From the NCBI RefSeq assembly GCF_000934755.1, contig NZ_KN882185.1, positions 1-57,478 on the forward strand: 57,478 nt of DNA. Reading direction: 5' to 3'. The position numbers and the translations under genes were made by a program. Of this stretch, positions 27,747 through 36,342 are shown piece by piece. The notes beneath the pieces are model-generated. The model did no database searches, was not told the DNA's origin, and saw only the letters and a list, made by a program, of their open reading frames with translations. This DNA comes from Desulfonatronovibrio magnus (GTDB taxonomy: Bacteria; Desulfobacterota; Desulfovibrionia; Desulfovibrionales; Desulfonatronovibrionaceae). Numbering within the stretch: position 1 is the stretch's first letter; the number at the start of each line of letters is the position of its first letter.

Positions 27747-30700
27747 TGGCATTGCCAATGCGCCAGGTCCTGTTTTTTGCCCTGATTATTACCGGCCTCT
27801 GGCTTGCAATTTTCAGCTACCTTAACCAGGACATGGCAAGTGGGCGTAAGCTTTTTCTAAATACTCAGGTTCAAACCCAGGATATAGCCTGGCAGGCAGT
27901 GCTGCAGCTTCATCAAACCGGTATGCAGTCTTATTTTGAAACCCATCTGACTCGACCAGAGGTTTTGCGGCAGCTTGAGCTTGCTTACAATGATGGCCAT
28001 GAAGTGGAAGCCAGGATGACATTGTACCGACTTATCTGGCCGCTGTATGATTCGCTTGCAAAGAGCAGGAAGGTCCAGCAGCTGCATTACCATACTCCTG
28101 ATGGCCGCAGTTTTTTACGCTTTCATGCCCCACACCTCTCCGGAGACGCATTACAGGATGACCGGCCCTCCATACGTATTGCCAACCAGGAGTTTCGTAC
28201 GGTTAAAGGGTTTGAAGCAGGACGTGTGGTCTCAGGTTTTCGCAATGTCTTTCCCATTGTTGACCAGGGAAAACATCTCGGCAGTGTGGAGATAAGCCAG
28301 CCGTTTGATGCTTTGCGCCGAGCCATGGCAGAACTGCATGAGCATCGTGAGTTTATTTTTCTGGTGAACGGTGCACATGTGTATGACTTGCTTTTCCAGG
28401 AGCAGCGGCGTTTGTATGCGTCAAGCCCTGTTTACCCAGGCTGGTACGAAGAGGATCCTCACAGAGAACTGCCTCATGCGCCGCCCCCACTCAGTGAAAC
28501 AGCTCAGAAACTTCAATACATATTAGCTGTTGAGCCTGGTCTGGACGCTGCTTTTGAGCAGGGCAGTTCCTCTGCCTTTGCTCTCAAGATGGGTGGAAGC
28601 TATTATGCGGCAACCCTGACAGCTGTACCTGATATAAAAGGTCAAAACGCTGCCATGCTGCTTTCCTTTGCTCCGGCTCCTGAGTTGAAACAAATGCAGC
28701 ATCAGTTTTTCATAACCCTGACTATTTCTACAGTCCTGCTTATTATCATTATGACAATTTTTCTGCGGTTATATGTTCAGCGTAGAGAAACTGTCATGGA
28801 AAGAAACCGTTTGCAGACCATTACTCAGACCATGGGCGAAGGTCTATATATGTCCGATATTCAGGGACGGATCAGCTATGTCAATCCTGAAGCACAAAAC
28901 CTTCTGGGCTATACAGAAACTGATCTTCTCAACAATAATGGACATGACCTGTTTCATAGTCATGAACAGACCAGTCCGTCCAACCTGTCATCTAATGAAT
29001 GTCCAATTATAAATACAGTAAAGAATTTTAAAACATACAGTAATGAGGAAAAGTTTAAGTGCAGTGATGGCTCAATACTGCCTGTAGATGTGACTGCCAG
29101 CCCGATTATCCGGGAAGGGCAGGTTGCAGGCGTTGTAACAGTATTCAAAGATATTTCCGAGCGTAAGAAGATGCAGGATGAGCTTCGAAAGCTGTCCAGA
29201 GCTGTGGAGCAAAGCCCTGCCAGTGTGGTTATGACCGACCTCAAGGGCAATATCGAGTATGTAAATCCTACATTTACCAGCGTGACAGGATACACGCTTG
29301 ATGAAGTTAAGGGTAAAAATCCAAGAATGTGGAAATCTCCTGATACAGATCCTGAAATACACCGCGAACTTTGGAAGACTATTTCATCGGGTAATGAATG
29401 GCGCGGGGAGTTCAAAAATATCAGGAAAAACGGTGAATCATTCTGGGAATCAGCGTCCATTGGACCCGTGTTTAATGATCAGGGAAAAGCAACACATTAC
29501 ATGTCAGTCAAAGAGGATATTACAGACCGGAAAAAGACTGAAGAAGTTTTGCTGCAGGCCAGGGAGCAGGCTGAGGCAGCCAATATTGCCAAATCCCAGT
29601 TTCTGGCCAATATGAGCCATGAACTTCGTACCCCCTTTAACGGCATCATGGGCATGATGCAGCTTCTGCAGACCACTGATCTAAATCAGGAGCAGCAGGA
29701 ATATGCTGATGCTGCCATTATATCATCGAGACGGTTTGCGCGTCTTTTGTCGGATATTTTGGATTTGTCCAGTATTCAGGCCGGCAGGATGGTGCTGAGC
29801 AATACTCGGTTTGATGTCAAAGAACTGATGGAGTCAATGGCTGGTCTTTTTTCAGCCCAGGCCAGGGAAAAGTCAATAAATCTGCAATACCTGATTGATG
29901 CTGAAGTACCGGCAAAACTCGTGGGTGATGTCATCAGGACCAAGCAGATTTTGTTTAACCTGGTAGGAAATGGTTTGAAGTTCTGCGATCAGGGTAGTGT
30001 CCACATCAGGTTATCCCTGCTTTCTCCTGCCAGGGGGAGAGATTTGAGAATAATGTTTTCTGTTTCTGATACAGGAACAGGCATCCCTGAAGATAAATTA
30101 CGGGAATTGTTTAATCCTTTTGTCCAGGTGGATTGTTCTTATACACGTGAGCATCAGGGCGCAGGGCTTGGGTTGACCCTGGTTAAAGAACTGGTGTCTT
30201 TGATGAATGGAAATATTTCTGTGGAAAGCAAGGTTGGCCAGGGCACGACTGTTTATGTGGTTTTGCCTTTTGATCTTCCAGCAGACAAACAAAAAGAATC
30301 TGCACCAACTGCAGCCCTGTCCGGAGATGGCAAAAAGCACCTGGATATTCTTCTTGCTGAAGATGATCCATTAAACCAGATGTTCATGATCCATATTCTG
30401 AAAAAAATGGGGCACTCGGTTACTCTGGCTAAAAACGGAAAGGAAGCTGTAGATCTTTTCCAGGACAAGGAGTTTGACTGCATCCTCATGGATATCCAGA
30501 TGCCGGTCATGACCGGGGATGAAGCAACAAGGCGCATACGCGCCCATGAGGTTAGAAGTCAGGGGCCAGGGATCAGGAGACAGGAGTCAGGGGCCAGGGA
30601 TCAGGAGACAGGAGTCAGGGGTCAGGGGGCAGGAGACAGAGGGCAGATATCAGGAGTCAGGAGTCAGGAGTCAGGGTCCGGGGAGCATAAGTCCCAGGTA

Positions 30701-30961
30701 AAACACTTCAAAGGGGACAGCGGTTTTTCGGGGCAGGCAGAGCTCGGAGGTCTAAGTTCTGACCATCCGCCATCCGCCTTCAGTCTTTCTCAGCCTTTAA
30801 AGCACATTCCAATTATCGCTGTCACGGCCCATACCCAGCCCGGAGACAGGGAAGAGTTTATAGAGGCCGGTATGGATGATTTTATAGGAAAGCCAGTGCG
30901 TAAGGAGGATTTGGAGAAAGTGTTGTACAAACTTCAAACAGGAATGGGCAAAGAGCCATGA
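27731..30961 (+). CDS. Membrane hybrid kinase, dCache-like sensor, two PAS, repeat-expanded receiver
   Basis: 1076 residues; GGAGG five bases before ATG 27731. Membrane helices at about 12-30 and 328-346 enclose a dCache_3-like domain. PAS units about 360-478 and 485-600. HisKA H630 (SHELRTP), N box [23 protein letters not shown]. Receiver from about 872 with phospho-Asp D921 and K1054. Between alpha3 and beta4 (residues ~939-1024) sits an 85-residue insertion of QESGVRSQ-type heptapeptides encoded by 17 DNA heptamers. Its effect on receiver folding is unknown, but all catalytic residues are kept. Coupled to the PhnD-like gene upstream and overlapping the next kinase by four bases. Confidence 0.92.
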   Translation: MRHSIMALPMRQVLFFALIITGLWLAIFSYLNQDMASGRKLFLNTQVQTQDIAWQAVLQLHQTGMQSYFETHLTRPEVLRQLELAYNDGHEVEARMTLYRLIWPLYDSLAKSRKVQQLHYHTPDGRSFLRFHAPHLSGDALQDDRPSIRIANQEFRTVKGFEAGRVVSGFRNVFPIVDQGKHLGSVEISQPFDALRRAMAELHEHREFIFLVNGAHVYDLLFQEQRRLYASSPVYPGWYEEDPHRELPHAPPPLSETAQKLQYILAVEPGLDAAFEQGSSSAFALKMGGSYYAATLTAVPDIKGQNAAMLLSFAPAPELKQMQHQFFITLTISTVLLIIIMTIFLRLYVQRRETVMERNRLQTITQTMGEGLYMSDIQGRISYVNPEAQNLLGYTETDLLNNNGHDLFHSHEQTSPSNLSSNECPIINTVKNFKTYSNEEKFKCSDGSILPVDVTASPIIREGQVAGVVTVFKDISERKKMQDELRKLSRAVEQSPASVVMTDLKGNIEYVNPTFTSVTGYTLDEVKGKNPRMWKSPDTDPEIHRELWKTISSGNEWRGEFKNIRKNGESFWESASIGPVFNDQGKATHYMSVKEDITDRKKTEEVLLQAREQAEAANIAKSQFLANMSHELRTPFNGIMGMMQLLQTTDLNQEQQEYADAAIISSRRFARLLSDILDLSSIQAGRMVLSNTRFDVKELMESMAGLFSAQAREKSINLQYLIDAEVPAKLVGDVIRTKQILFNLVGNGLKFCDQGSVHIRLSLLSPARGRDLRIMFSVSDTGTGIPEDKLRELFNPFVQVDCSYTREHQGAGLGLTLVKELVSLMNGNISVESKVGQGTTVYVVLPFDLPADKQKESAPTAALSGDGKKHLDILLAEDDPLNQMFMIHILKKMGHSVTLAKNGKEAVDLFQDKEFDCILMDIQMPVMTGDEATRRIRAHEVRSQGPGIRRQESGARDQETGVRGQGAGDRGQISGVRSQESGSGEHKSQVKHFKGDSGFSGQAELGGLSSDHPPSAFSLSQPLKHIPIIAVTAHTQPGDREEFIEAGMDDFIGKPVRKEDLEKVLYKLQTGMGKEP
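30545..30802. repeat. 17-unit heptamer array inside receiver of the 27731 kinase
   Basis: From 30558 to 30676 the DNA reads in units such as GTCAGGG, GCCAGGG, ATCAGGA, GACAGGA; this four-unit (28-bp) group occurs twice in succession. A further ~125 bases include AAGGGGACAGCGG and CCATCCGCCTTCAGTC, phrases typical of intergenic repeats. The total stays a multiple of three, so the reading frame is kept. Confidence 0.9.
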
Positions 30962-33300
30962 ATAAGAATCAATCTTTTTCTTCCTGTTTGAACTATGCTG
31001 GATGGGTTAACGTCTCCTCGAGGCTGGTTGCCATTGTGCTGACTGCTGTTTTTCTTTTGGCCGCGTTCTATCCACAGAACCTTTATGGGCGTTGTGACGA
31101 GCATGCCGCGGTTGATGCAGAGCAGCATGTTCTTCTGTTAAATTCTTATCATAAGGGCCTGTCCTGGACCGACGCACTGACTGATGCGGTTTTTGATGTG
31201 CTTGCCCCTCTGGGTGTCGAGATTACGGTTGAATACATGGATACAAAACGCACCCCCCTGTCTCAAAGCGAGGACTATCTGCTGCCATTTCTTTCCGCCA
31301 GGTTAGAAGATACATCCTTTGACACAGTCATTGTCAGCGATAATGATGCCCTGGACTTTGCCAAGAAATACCGGTCCGTCCTTTTTCCTGGTACGCCCAT
31401 TGTATTTTGTGGAATTAATTACTTTACTCCAGATATGATCGATGATTCCGGCTGGTTTACCGGAGTCATGGAAGTGACTGATGCCCGGGGTACGTTTGAT
31501 GTGATGCAGATGATGCTGCCGGAAATGAAGCGGGTAACAGTGATTTCGGACGGGACCCCCACAGGCCTGGCCGAATCCAGGGCAGCGCGTTCGGTTCTTA
31601 GCCATGAACTTGACCAGGTGGAAATCAGGTACATTGACAATCCTGAAACCGAGTCTTTGCTTGCAGAATTAGCCGGTTTAGATCCTGAAACAGATGCTGT
31701 CCTGCTGACAGTTTTTAATATGGATGCCAAAGGAAGGTACTTCACTTACGAGGAAAGCGCGAGATTGATAACTGAAGCAGCTCCATGCCCGGTTTTTGGG
31801 CTTTGGGATTTTTACCTCGGGGCCGGAGTTGCTGGCGGGCGCATGGCCAGCGCAGCGGATCAGGGAAGAGTTGCCGCAAACATGGCTGCAGCAATTGTTC
31901 AGGGTGCTCATCCGCAGGATTTACCCATTGTTACGAACAGCCCCAACCGGACTTTTTTTGATGCCCCGGCTTTGCTTCGGCACTCTATCCATCCATCCAG
32001 TCTGCCCGAGGGCTCAGTCGTTCACAACCAGAACCCAGCCTGGATCCGACTTCAGCAAGACGGCCTGGACCGGGATTCCAAGTTCTCCTATGAGATGTTT
32101 CATGGACATGGTTCAGTCATGATGATCCTGGACCCGGAAGATGGCCGCATCTTAGATATTAATAAAGCCGGGGCTGAGTTTTATGGCTATCCCCTGGAGC
32201 AGATGCTGACCATGAATATAATGGACTTTAACATACTCCCGGCAGCCCGGGTCCAAATGGAAATTGAGCAGGCCAGACAGGAGAATGTTAACCGGTTCCG
32301 GTTCAAGCACCGGATGGCATCCGGAGAAATTCGCGATGTAGAGGTTAACTCCTGGCCGGTTCACATTCAGGATACGCCGGTCTTGTTTTCCATTATTCAG
32401 GATGTGACTTCTATTATTTCCAGTCAGGCCCAACTGGAAGGTATCCTGGCTGAGCGGACCGAAACTCTTAAAAGGCGTACCCGGGCCCTGGTATTTATTC
32501 TTGTGACCTTTGTGGCGGCCCAGGGTGTGGCCATTACATTGATTGTCCGCTATGCCCTGAGACAAAACAAACTGTCCTCAGAGCTCAAGCAGGCCAATGA
32601 AAAGCTTGAGAGACTCAATGCTGAAAAGGATAAGCTTTTTTCCATAATTTCCCATGATCTCAAGTCTCCTTTGTCGGGTTTGATTTCATCTACAAAAATG
32701 CTTTCCAGTCAGTTAGCTGTATTTTCTCAAGATGATATTCGCTATATTTCCAGTGAGCTTCATAAGAATTCCAAAAGTACATATGCGCTTCTCGAAGAGT
32801 TGCTTCAATGGGCACAGATGAGCCAGGGGGGAATTGACTATAAACCTGTGCCCTGCAGTTTAAGTGAAATGATAAGTATCGGGATTAACACAGTGAAGAG
32901 TGCGGCTAAGGACAAGGACATAGTAATTAGAACTGATTTTCCTGATGATATTGCGGTCATGGTTGATCAGTCCATGGTTAAGACAGTGCTGCGCAATATA
33001 CTTTCCAATGCCATTAAATTCAGTCATCAGGGAGGTGAGGTCTTAATCAGGGCCCGGCATTCAGAGGGTAAAATTACAATGGCGGTGAAAGATAACGGGA
33101 TTGGGATGAGTGAAGAGGTTAAGTCCATGCTGTTTACTGTTAATAAGGCTAAGCAGCAGCTTGGAACTGACGGTGAAAAAGGAACCGGCCTGGGATTGAT
33201 GTTTTGTAAACAGTTTATTGAACAGCACGGAGAAAAGCTCTGGGTGGAAAGTGAGCCTGGAAAGGGTACAACAGTATTTTTTACCCTGCCAAATGGGTGA
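30958..33300 (+). CDS. Histidine kinase with built-in ABC-substrate-binding domain
   Basis: 780 residues. Signal-anchor near 22-40, then an ABC_sub_bind-type periplasmic domain (about 55-325: HVLLLNSYHKGLSWTDAL, IVSDNDALDFAKKY, FFDAPALLRHSI). A PAS-like unit follows (about 372-490), then a membrane helix (510-531), coiled coil, HisKA H566 (SHDLKSP) and HATPase (N box NILSNAIKFS, GTGLGL). No receiver. The PAS lies before the only internal membrane helix, so it is predicted on the periplasmic side. It overlaps the previous kinase stop (ATGA), making a three-gene sensor operon with the PhnD-like protein. Ligand unknown, perhaps an amino acid or sugar by family. Confidence 0.9.
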   Translation: MNKNQSFSSCLNYAGWVNVSSRLVAIVLTAVFLLAAFYPQNLYGRCDEHAAVDAEQHVLLLNSYHKGLSWTDALTDAVFDVLAPLGVEITVEYMDTKRTPLSQSEDYLLPFLSARLEDTSFDTVIVSDNDALDFAKKYRSVLFPGTPIVFCGINYFTPDMIDDSGWFTGVMEVTDARGTFDVMQMMLPEMKRVTVISDGTPTGLAESRAARSVLSHELDQVEIRYIDNPETESLLAELAGLDPETDAVLLTVFNMDAKGRYFTYEESARLITEAAPCPVFGLWDFYLGAGVAGGRMASAADQGRVAANMAAAIVQGAHPQDLPIVTNSPNRTFFDAPALLRHSIHPSSLPEGSVVHNQNPAWIRLQQDGLDRDSKFSYEMFHGHGSVMMILDPEDGRILDINKAGAEFYGYPLEQMLTMNIMDFNILPAARVQMEIEQARQENVNRFRFKHRMASGEIRDVEVNSWPVHIQDTPVLFSIIQDVTSIISSQAQLEGILAERTETLKRRTRALVFILVTFVAAQGVAITLIVRYALRQNKLSSELKQANEKLERLNAEKDKLFSIISHDLKSPLSGLISSTKMLSSQLAVFSQDDIRYISSELHKNSKSTYALLEELLQWAQMSQGGIDYKPVPCSLSEMISIGINTVKSAAKDKDIVIRTDFPDDIAVMVDQSMVKTVLRNILSNAIKFSHQGGEVLIRARHSEGKITMAVKDNGIGMSEEVKSMLFTVNKAKQQLGTDGEKGTGLGLMFCKQFIEQHGEKLWVESEPGKGTTVFFTLPNG

Positions 33301-33356
33301 GTGCTCTATGATAGTTCTTAGGCTTCCCCCATTGATAGGACAAAACTGGATATGAC

Positions 33357-33881
33357 ATGACAACTCAAACTGTATCATACGTGCTGGATAGTCAAAATCG
33401 CATAATCTCCACAGGAGGCGTTTGGGATGAGTTTGCAGATGAAAACGGCGGCACAGGGTCATCTTTGAAAGATATCTGCGGACGATCAATCTGGGATTTT
33501 ATTAAAGGCGATGTAACTCGAATGTGGCTGGATTCGGTTTTTCAGTATGCGAGAGCTTTCGGCAAAACAATAGAACGGCCTTACAGATGCGATTCGCCTG
33601 ATTTGAAGAGGTTCATGCGTATGCGAATTATTCCTGAAAAAGAGGGTGTTCTTCGTATAGAGCATGAAATACTTTCAATAGAAAAGCGATCTGCACCTGT
33701 GAACATCAAATCCGGTGAGAGTACTGTGAATGGCATCAATCAACGATGCAGCATTTGCGGTCGAGTGAATATGGGAGAATGGAAGGAACCGCATGGAGAC
33801 CATGATGAATTGTCAGATGGAATATATGTAATTTACACAGTATGTGAAGACTGTCAGTTGTTAATGCCCGGGAGTTTTTAA
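33357..33881 (+). CDS. Small PAS-like protein with C-terminal four-cysteine motif
   Basis: 174 residues. The first ~105 form a PAS-like domain (WDEFADENGG...GRSIWDFIKGDVTRMW...PYRCDSPDLKRFMRM). The C-terminal part has CSICGRV and VCEDC, a likely zinc-binding pair of CxxC motifs, with GEWKEPHG between. This combination is a recurrent family of small bacterial PAS proteins of unknown function. It has no membrane segment and no output domain, and may be a partner for a nearby kinase. It follows the 30958 kinase by 56 bases. Confidence 0.72.
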   Translation: MTTQTVSYVLDSQNRIISTGGVWDEFADENGGTGSSLKDICGRSIWDFIKGDVTRMWLDSVFQYARAFGKTIERPYRCDSPDLKRFMRMRIIPEKEGVLRIEHEILSIEKRSAPVNIKSGESTVNGINQRCSICGRVNMGEWKEPHGDHDELSDGIYVIYTVCEDCQLLMPGSF

Positions 33882-33956
33882 GGTGTCTACCCTGACAACA
33901 GCTATGGAAATAGTATAATTGATCTTAATTATTCTGAAGACTCCACAGAAGGTTTC

Positions 33957-34142
33957 ATGACGGTTCAGGCAACAGAAGAACAGTCATCAGCGAGCGAAGA
34001 GGTAAATCGAAGTATTGATGATATTAATCGCATAGCAAGTGAGACCGCTGATGTCATGGATCAGTCAGCCCAGGCTATTGGTGAACTGGCAGGCCAGGCA
34101 AGCGAACTTCAGAAGCTGATAGAAAATTTAAAACAGGCCTGA
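33957..34142 (+). pseudogene. Chemoreceptor tail fossil, duplicate of 703-875
   Basis: 61 codons, of which 58 match the end of the fragment at 315-875 ([20 protein letters not shown] ... LIENLKQA). The similarity continues ~60 bases past the stop into the leader of a kinase. ATG 34213 then encodes a 15-residue stub (MSESSKNKSMLTCLF) in the position of the kinase at 981, which begins MSDPNSFF. So the receptor-tail/kinase-start junction of 0.7-1.0 kb exists a second time here in decayed form. Nothing else is seen in 33882-34295. Confidence 0.85.
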
Positions 34143-34291
34143 TGAATTGATATTCAGGTTAAACCTTACTGTCAGATAACTCATACACTTTTAAACTTTT
34201 TTAGGATTTATCATGTCTGAATCTTCTAAAAACAAAAGCATGCTTACTTGTCTCTTTTAATCAGAGGATAGATACATGACAACCAGGAGGA

Positions 34292-34759
34292 ATGAATGGA
34301 AATATCCGTAATTGGTCCGGGTTATGTGGGGCTTGTAACCGCAGTGATTTTTCCTTTGATGCCATGAGCGTTTACTGGAGAGTAGCCGCAGACTGCATAT
34401 TAAATCCCCGTCCCAGGGCCTGTTCTGACTCAGCCGGGATAAGCAACATACATGACATGATTGCTGAAAAAGGACAGATATATGCCAGATATGATATTTT
34501 CAGCGGCCAGATTGGAAGCGATATTGTTTCTCTGAGTTTTTACGGCAGCTTCCTTCCAGGTATGAGACTGCATTTTCCAACACTTGCAGAATCCTTTCTC
34601 AAGTCTGAGCTTTCCCAGAGCAGGATCAGGCCCATTCTTAATGATCCTGACAGATATTACGACCTTAACTGGATCTGGTTTGGTCTGGCAGCCGATTCCG
34701 GGCTGATTAAAGAAATGACTCCTGATCCCCAATGGATTCGAACAGTTTTGGCCCAATAA
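34292..34759 (+). pseudogene. C-terminal fragment resembling glycoside hydrolase family 8
   Basis: In the frame opened by ATG 34292 the first ~18 residues are out-of-frame ugd DNA. From DFSFDAMSVYWRVAAD the rest resembles the C-terminal half of GH8-type enzymes of exopolysaccharide loci, including AFYGSFLPG-like (actual SFYGSFLPG) and DRYYDLNWIWFGLA. An internal ATG at 34364 overlaps the ugd stop and could start a 131-residue product. The N-terminal catalytic part is absent. The gene-level match is from memory of the family pattern and only moderately certain. Confidence 0.5.
34296..34367 (+). pseudogene. UDP-glucose 6-dehydrogenase start fragment
   Basis: After an ideal AGGAGG at 34285-34290, ATG 34296 encodes MEISVIGPGYVGLVTAV, the NAD-binding start typical of UDP-glucose dehydrogenase (normally VIGTGYVGLVT). 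It stops after 23 codons. The rest of the enzyme is missing. The position upstream of UDP-glucuronate decarboxylase is the expected place for ugd, which supports the call. Confidence 0.75.
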
Positions 34760-34786
34760 CTTTAAACAACTTAGCTGGAGTTAAGC

Positions 34787-35761
34787 ATGATAAACTATTT
34801 CAGAAAGACGGCCCTGGTTACCGGAGGTGCAGGCTTTATCGGTTCGCACCTTTGCGACCGGCTCATCAGAGACGGCTATTCAGTTCTATGCGTTGACAAT
34901 TACTTTACGGGCAGCCGGGACAGCATTGCCCATCTTCTGGACAGTGAACACTTTGAAACCCTGCGTCATGACATTACTTTTCCCCTTTACGTAGAGGTGG
35001 ATGAAATCTGGAACCTGGCCTGCCCTGCCTCGCCCATCCATTACCAGCGCGATCCAGTCCAGACCACCAAAGTCAGTATTATGGGCGCCATAAATATGCT
35101 GGGGCTGGCCAAGAGACTGGGCTGCAAAATTTTTCAGGCTTCCACCAGCGAGGTTTACGGTGATCCGGAAATCCATCCCCAGGTGGAAAGCTATACAGGC
35201 AATGTAAACCCCATTGGCCCACGCTCCTGCTACGATGAAGGCAAACGCTGTGCAGAGACCCTGTTTTTCGATTATCACCGCAAGCATGGTTTAGACATCA
35301 GGGTGGCCAGAATTTTTAATACCTATGGTCCCAGGATGCATCCTGCTGACGGCCGGGTGGTTTCCAACTTCATTATTCAGGCCCTGAGAAATGAGCCCAT
35401 CACCCTTTATGGGGACGGTTTGCAGACCAGATCCTTCTGTTTTGTTGACGATCTGGTGGATGGTTTTTTAAAATTCATGAGCAATGATCATGGATTTCAA
35501 GGCCCGGTAAACTTAGGCAATCCAGGGGAATTTACAGTCAAGGAACTTGCCCAAACCGTGCTTGACCTGACAGGCAGCAGCTCAAAACTCACCTATCTTC
35601 CTTTGCCTGTGGACGACCCTCAGAAAAGACGCCCTGACATCAGCCTGGCCAGAGAGAAGTTCGGCTGGGAGCCGAAAATTGCATTGCAGGAAGGACTAAA
35701 AAAGACAATTGCCTATTTTGAAGAGCTGATTCGTCATGGATGCGACAGGAGCGAGTCTTAA
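34787..35761 (+). CDS. uxs: UDP-glucuronate decarboxylase (UDP-xylose synthase)
   Basis: 324 residues, extended short-chain dehydrogenase fold. NAD-binding [15 protein letters not shown] at the start. The family-specific [20 protein letters not shown] and [17 protein letters not shown] contain the catalytic Tyr-xxx-Lys and catalytic Ser/Thr. It converts UDP-glucuronate to UDP-xylose in the cytosol for polysaccharide synthesis. GGAG six bases before ATG supports the start. Its usual partner, UDP-glucose dehydrogenase, survives only as a stub just upstream, so substrate must come from elsewhere in the genome. A strong hairpin follows the stop. Confidence 0.93.
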   Translation: MINYFRKTALVTGGAGFIGSHLCDRLIRDGYSVLCVDNYFTGSRDSIAHLLDSEHFETLRHDITFPLYVEVDEIWNLACPASPIHYQRDPVQTTKVSIMGAINMLGLAKRLGCKIFQASTSEVYGDPEIHPQVESYTGNVNPIGPRSCYDEGKRCAETLFFDYHRKHGLDIRVARIFNTYGPRMHPADGRVVSNFIIQALRNEPITLYGDGLQTRSFCFVDDLVDGFLKFMSNDHGFQGPVNLGNPGEFTVKELAQTVLDLTGSSSKLTYLPLPVDDPQKRRPDISLAREKFGWEPKIALQEGLKKTIAYFEELIRHGCDRSES

Positions 35762-35782
35762 TTTTACTCATCCTCTCACATG

Positions 35783-35821
35783 AATAAATCCGTCAGGGGA
35801 TTTTACCCTGACGGGTTTATT
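35783..35821 (+). terminator. Intrinsic terminator after uxs
   Basis: A 16-base stem AATAAATCCGTCAGGG / CCCTGACGGGTTTATT (one wobble pair) around the seven-base loop GATTTTA, 22 bases after the uxs stop. A/T ends on both arms make it suitable in either direction. Confidence 0.85.
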
Positions 35822-35911
35822 ACAGGGTACTACAGATTAACCTGGTTTAATGCTTTGAAACCGGAAATGACAGTCTGGGGGGCATGTTCCACTATGCGTA
35901 TAATACGCAGA

Positions 35912-35986
35912 TTGAACAAAACGGGTCAAGCGCGTAATGTTCAATTAAGAACGTATGTTGAACATTTTGGGTCAAGCGCGGAATGT
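35912..35986. repeat. Paired direct repeat with operator-like inverted arms
   Basis: TTGAACA-(4)-GGGTCAAGCGCG-N-AATGT occurs at 35912-35940 and 35958-35986. Between the units AATGTTCAA (35936-35944) faces TTGAACATT (35958-35966). No gene uses it as an obvious promoter region. The remainder of 35822-36090 shows only a partial GCCAGTCCCCGTGCCA match to the dispersed repeat. Confidence 0.55.
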
Positions 35987-36089
35987 GCATTTTTCTAAGG
36001 TAGCAGGGGAGAGCCAGTCCCCGTGCCACGTGCATAGCGATAGAGAGATACTTGTCATGCTTTAAATTGTATGAAATATTACACCATGG

Positions 36090-36309
36090 AGAAAAGCTCA
36101 CGGCGTCCCTGGCCTGGAACTGGCGCCAGGTGGAAAAAACCACCATGGCCCTGGCTGAAAAAGAAGCCAGGGGGTACTTTGAAAAGGATATTGCCTACAG
36201 GCATTGGGCTGCCATGCATGGCGGGGTCTATGTCCCCATCACCGAGACCACCCCGCCCAACCCCTATCTCATGCATCTCCCTGACCGGGACGTGACCACC
36301 ACGGAGTAA
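36090..36309 (+). pseudogene. Tll0287/DUF3365 sensor fragment
   Basis: About 72 codons (ASLAWNWRQVEKTTMALAEKEARG ... PDRDVTTTE) match residues 28-96 of the c-haem kinase at 49385 at high identity, then stop. The first membrane helix and the CxxCH haem site are missing. The intact kinase that follows at 36343 shares its PAS and GAF with the same 49385 gene, so this is the left-over N-terminus of a sister kinase whose sensor was replaced. Confidence 0.85.
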
Positions 36310-36342
36310 AGTTGTTGAACTTTGTAATCTTAAGGACGTTTC

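Noticed and set aside
35780-35998. 72-codon ORF after uxs
   Set aside because: It starts inside the terminator hairpin and runs through the paired direct repeats; no protein pattern or ribosome site.
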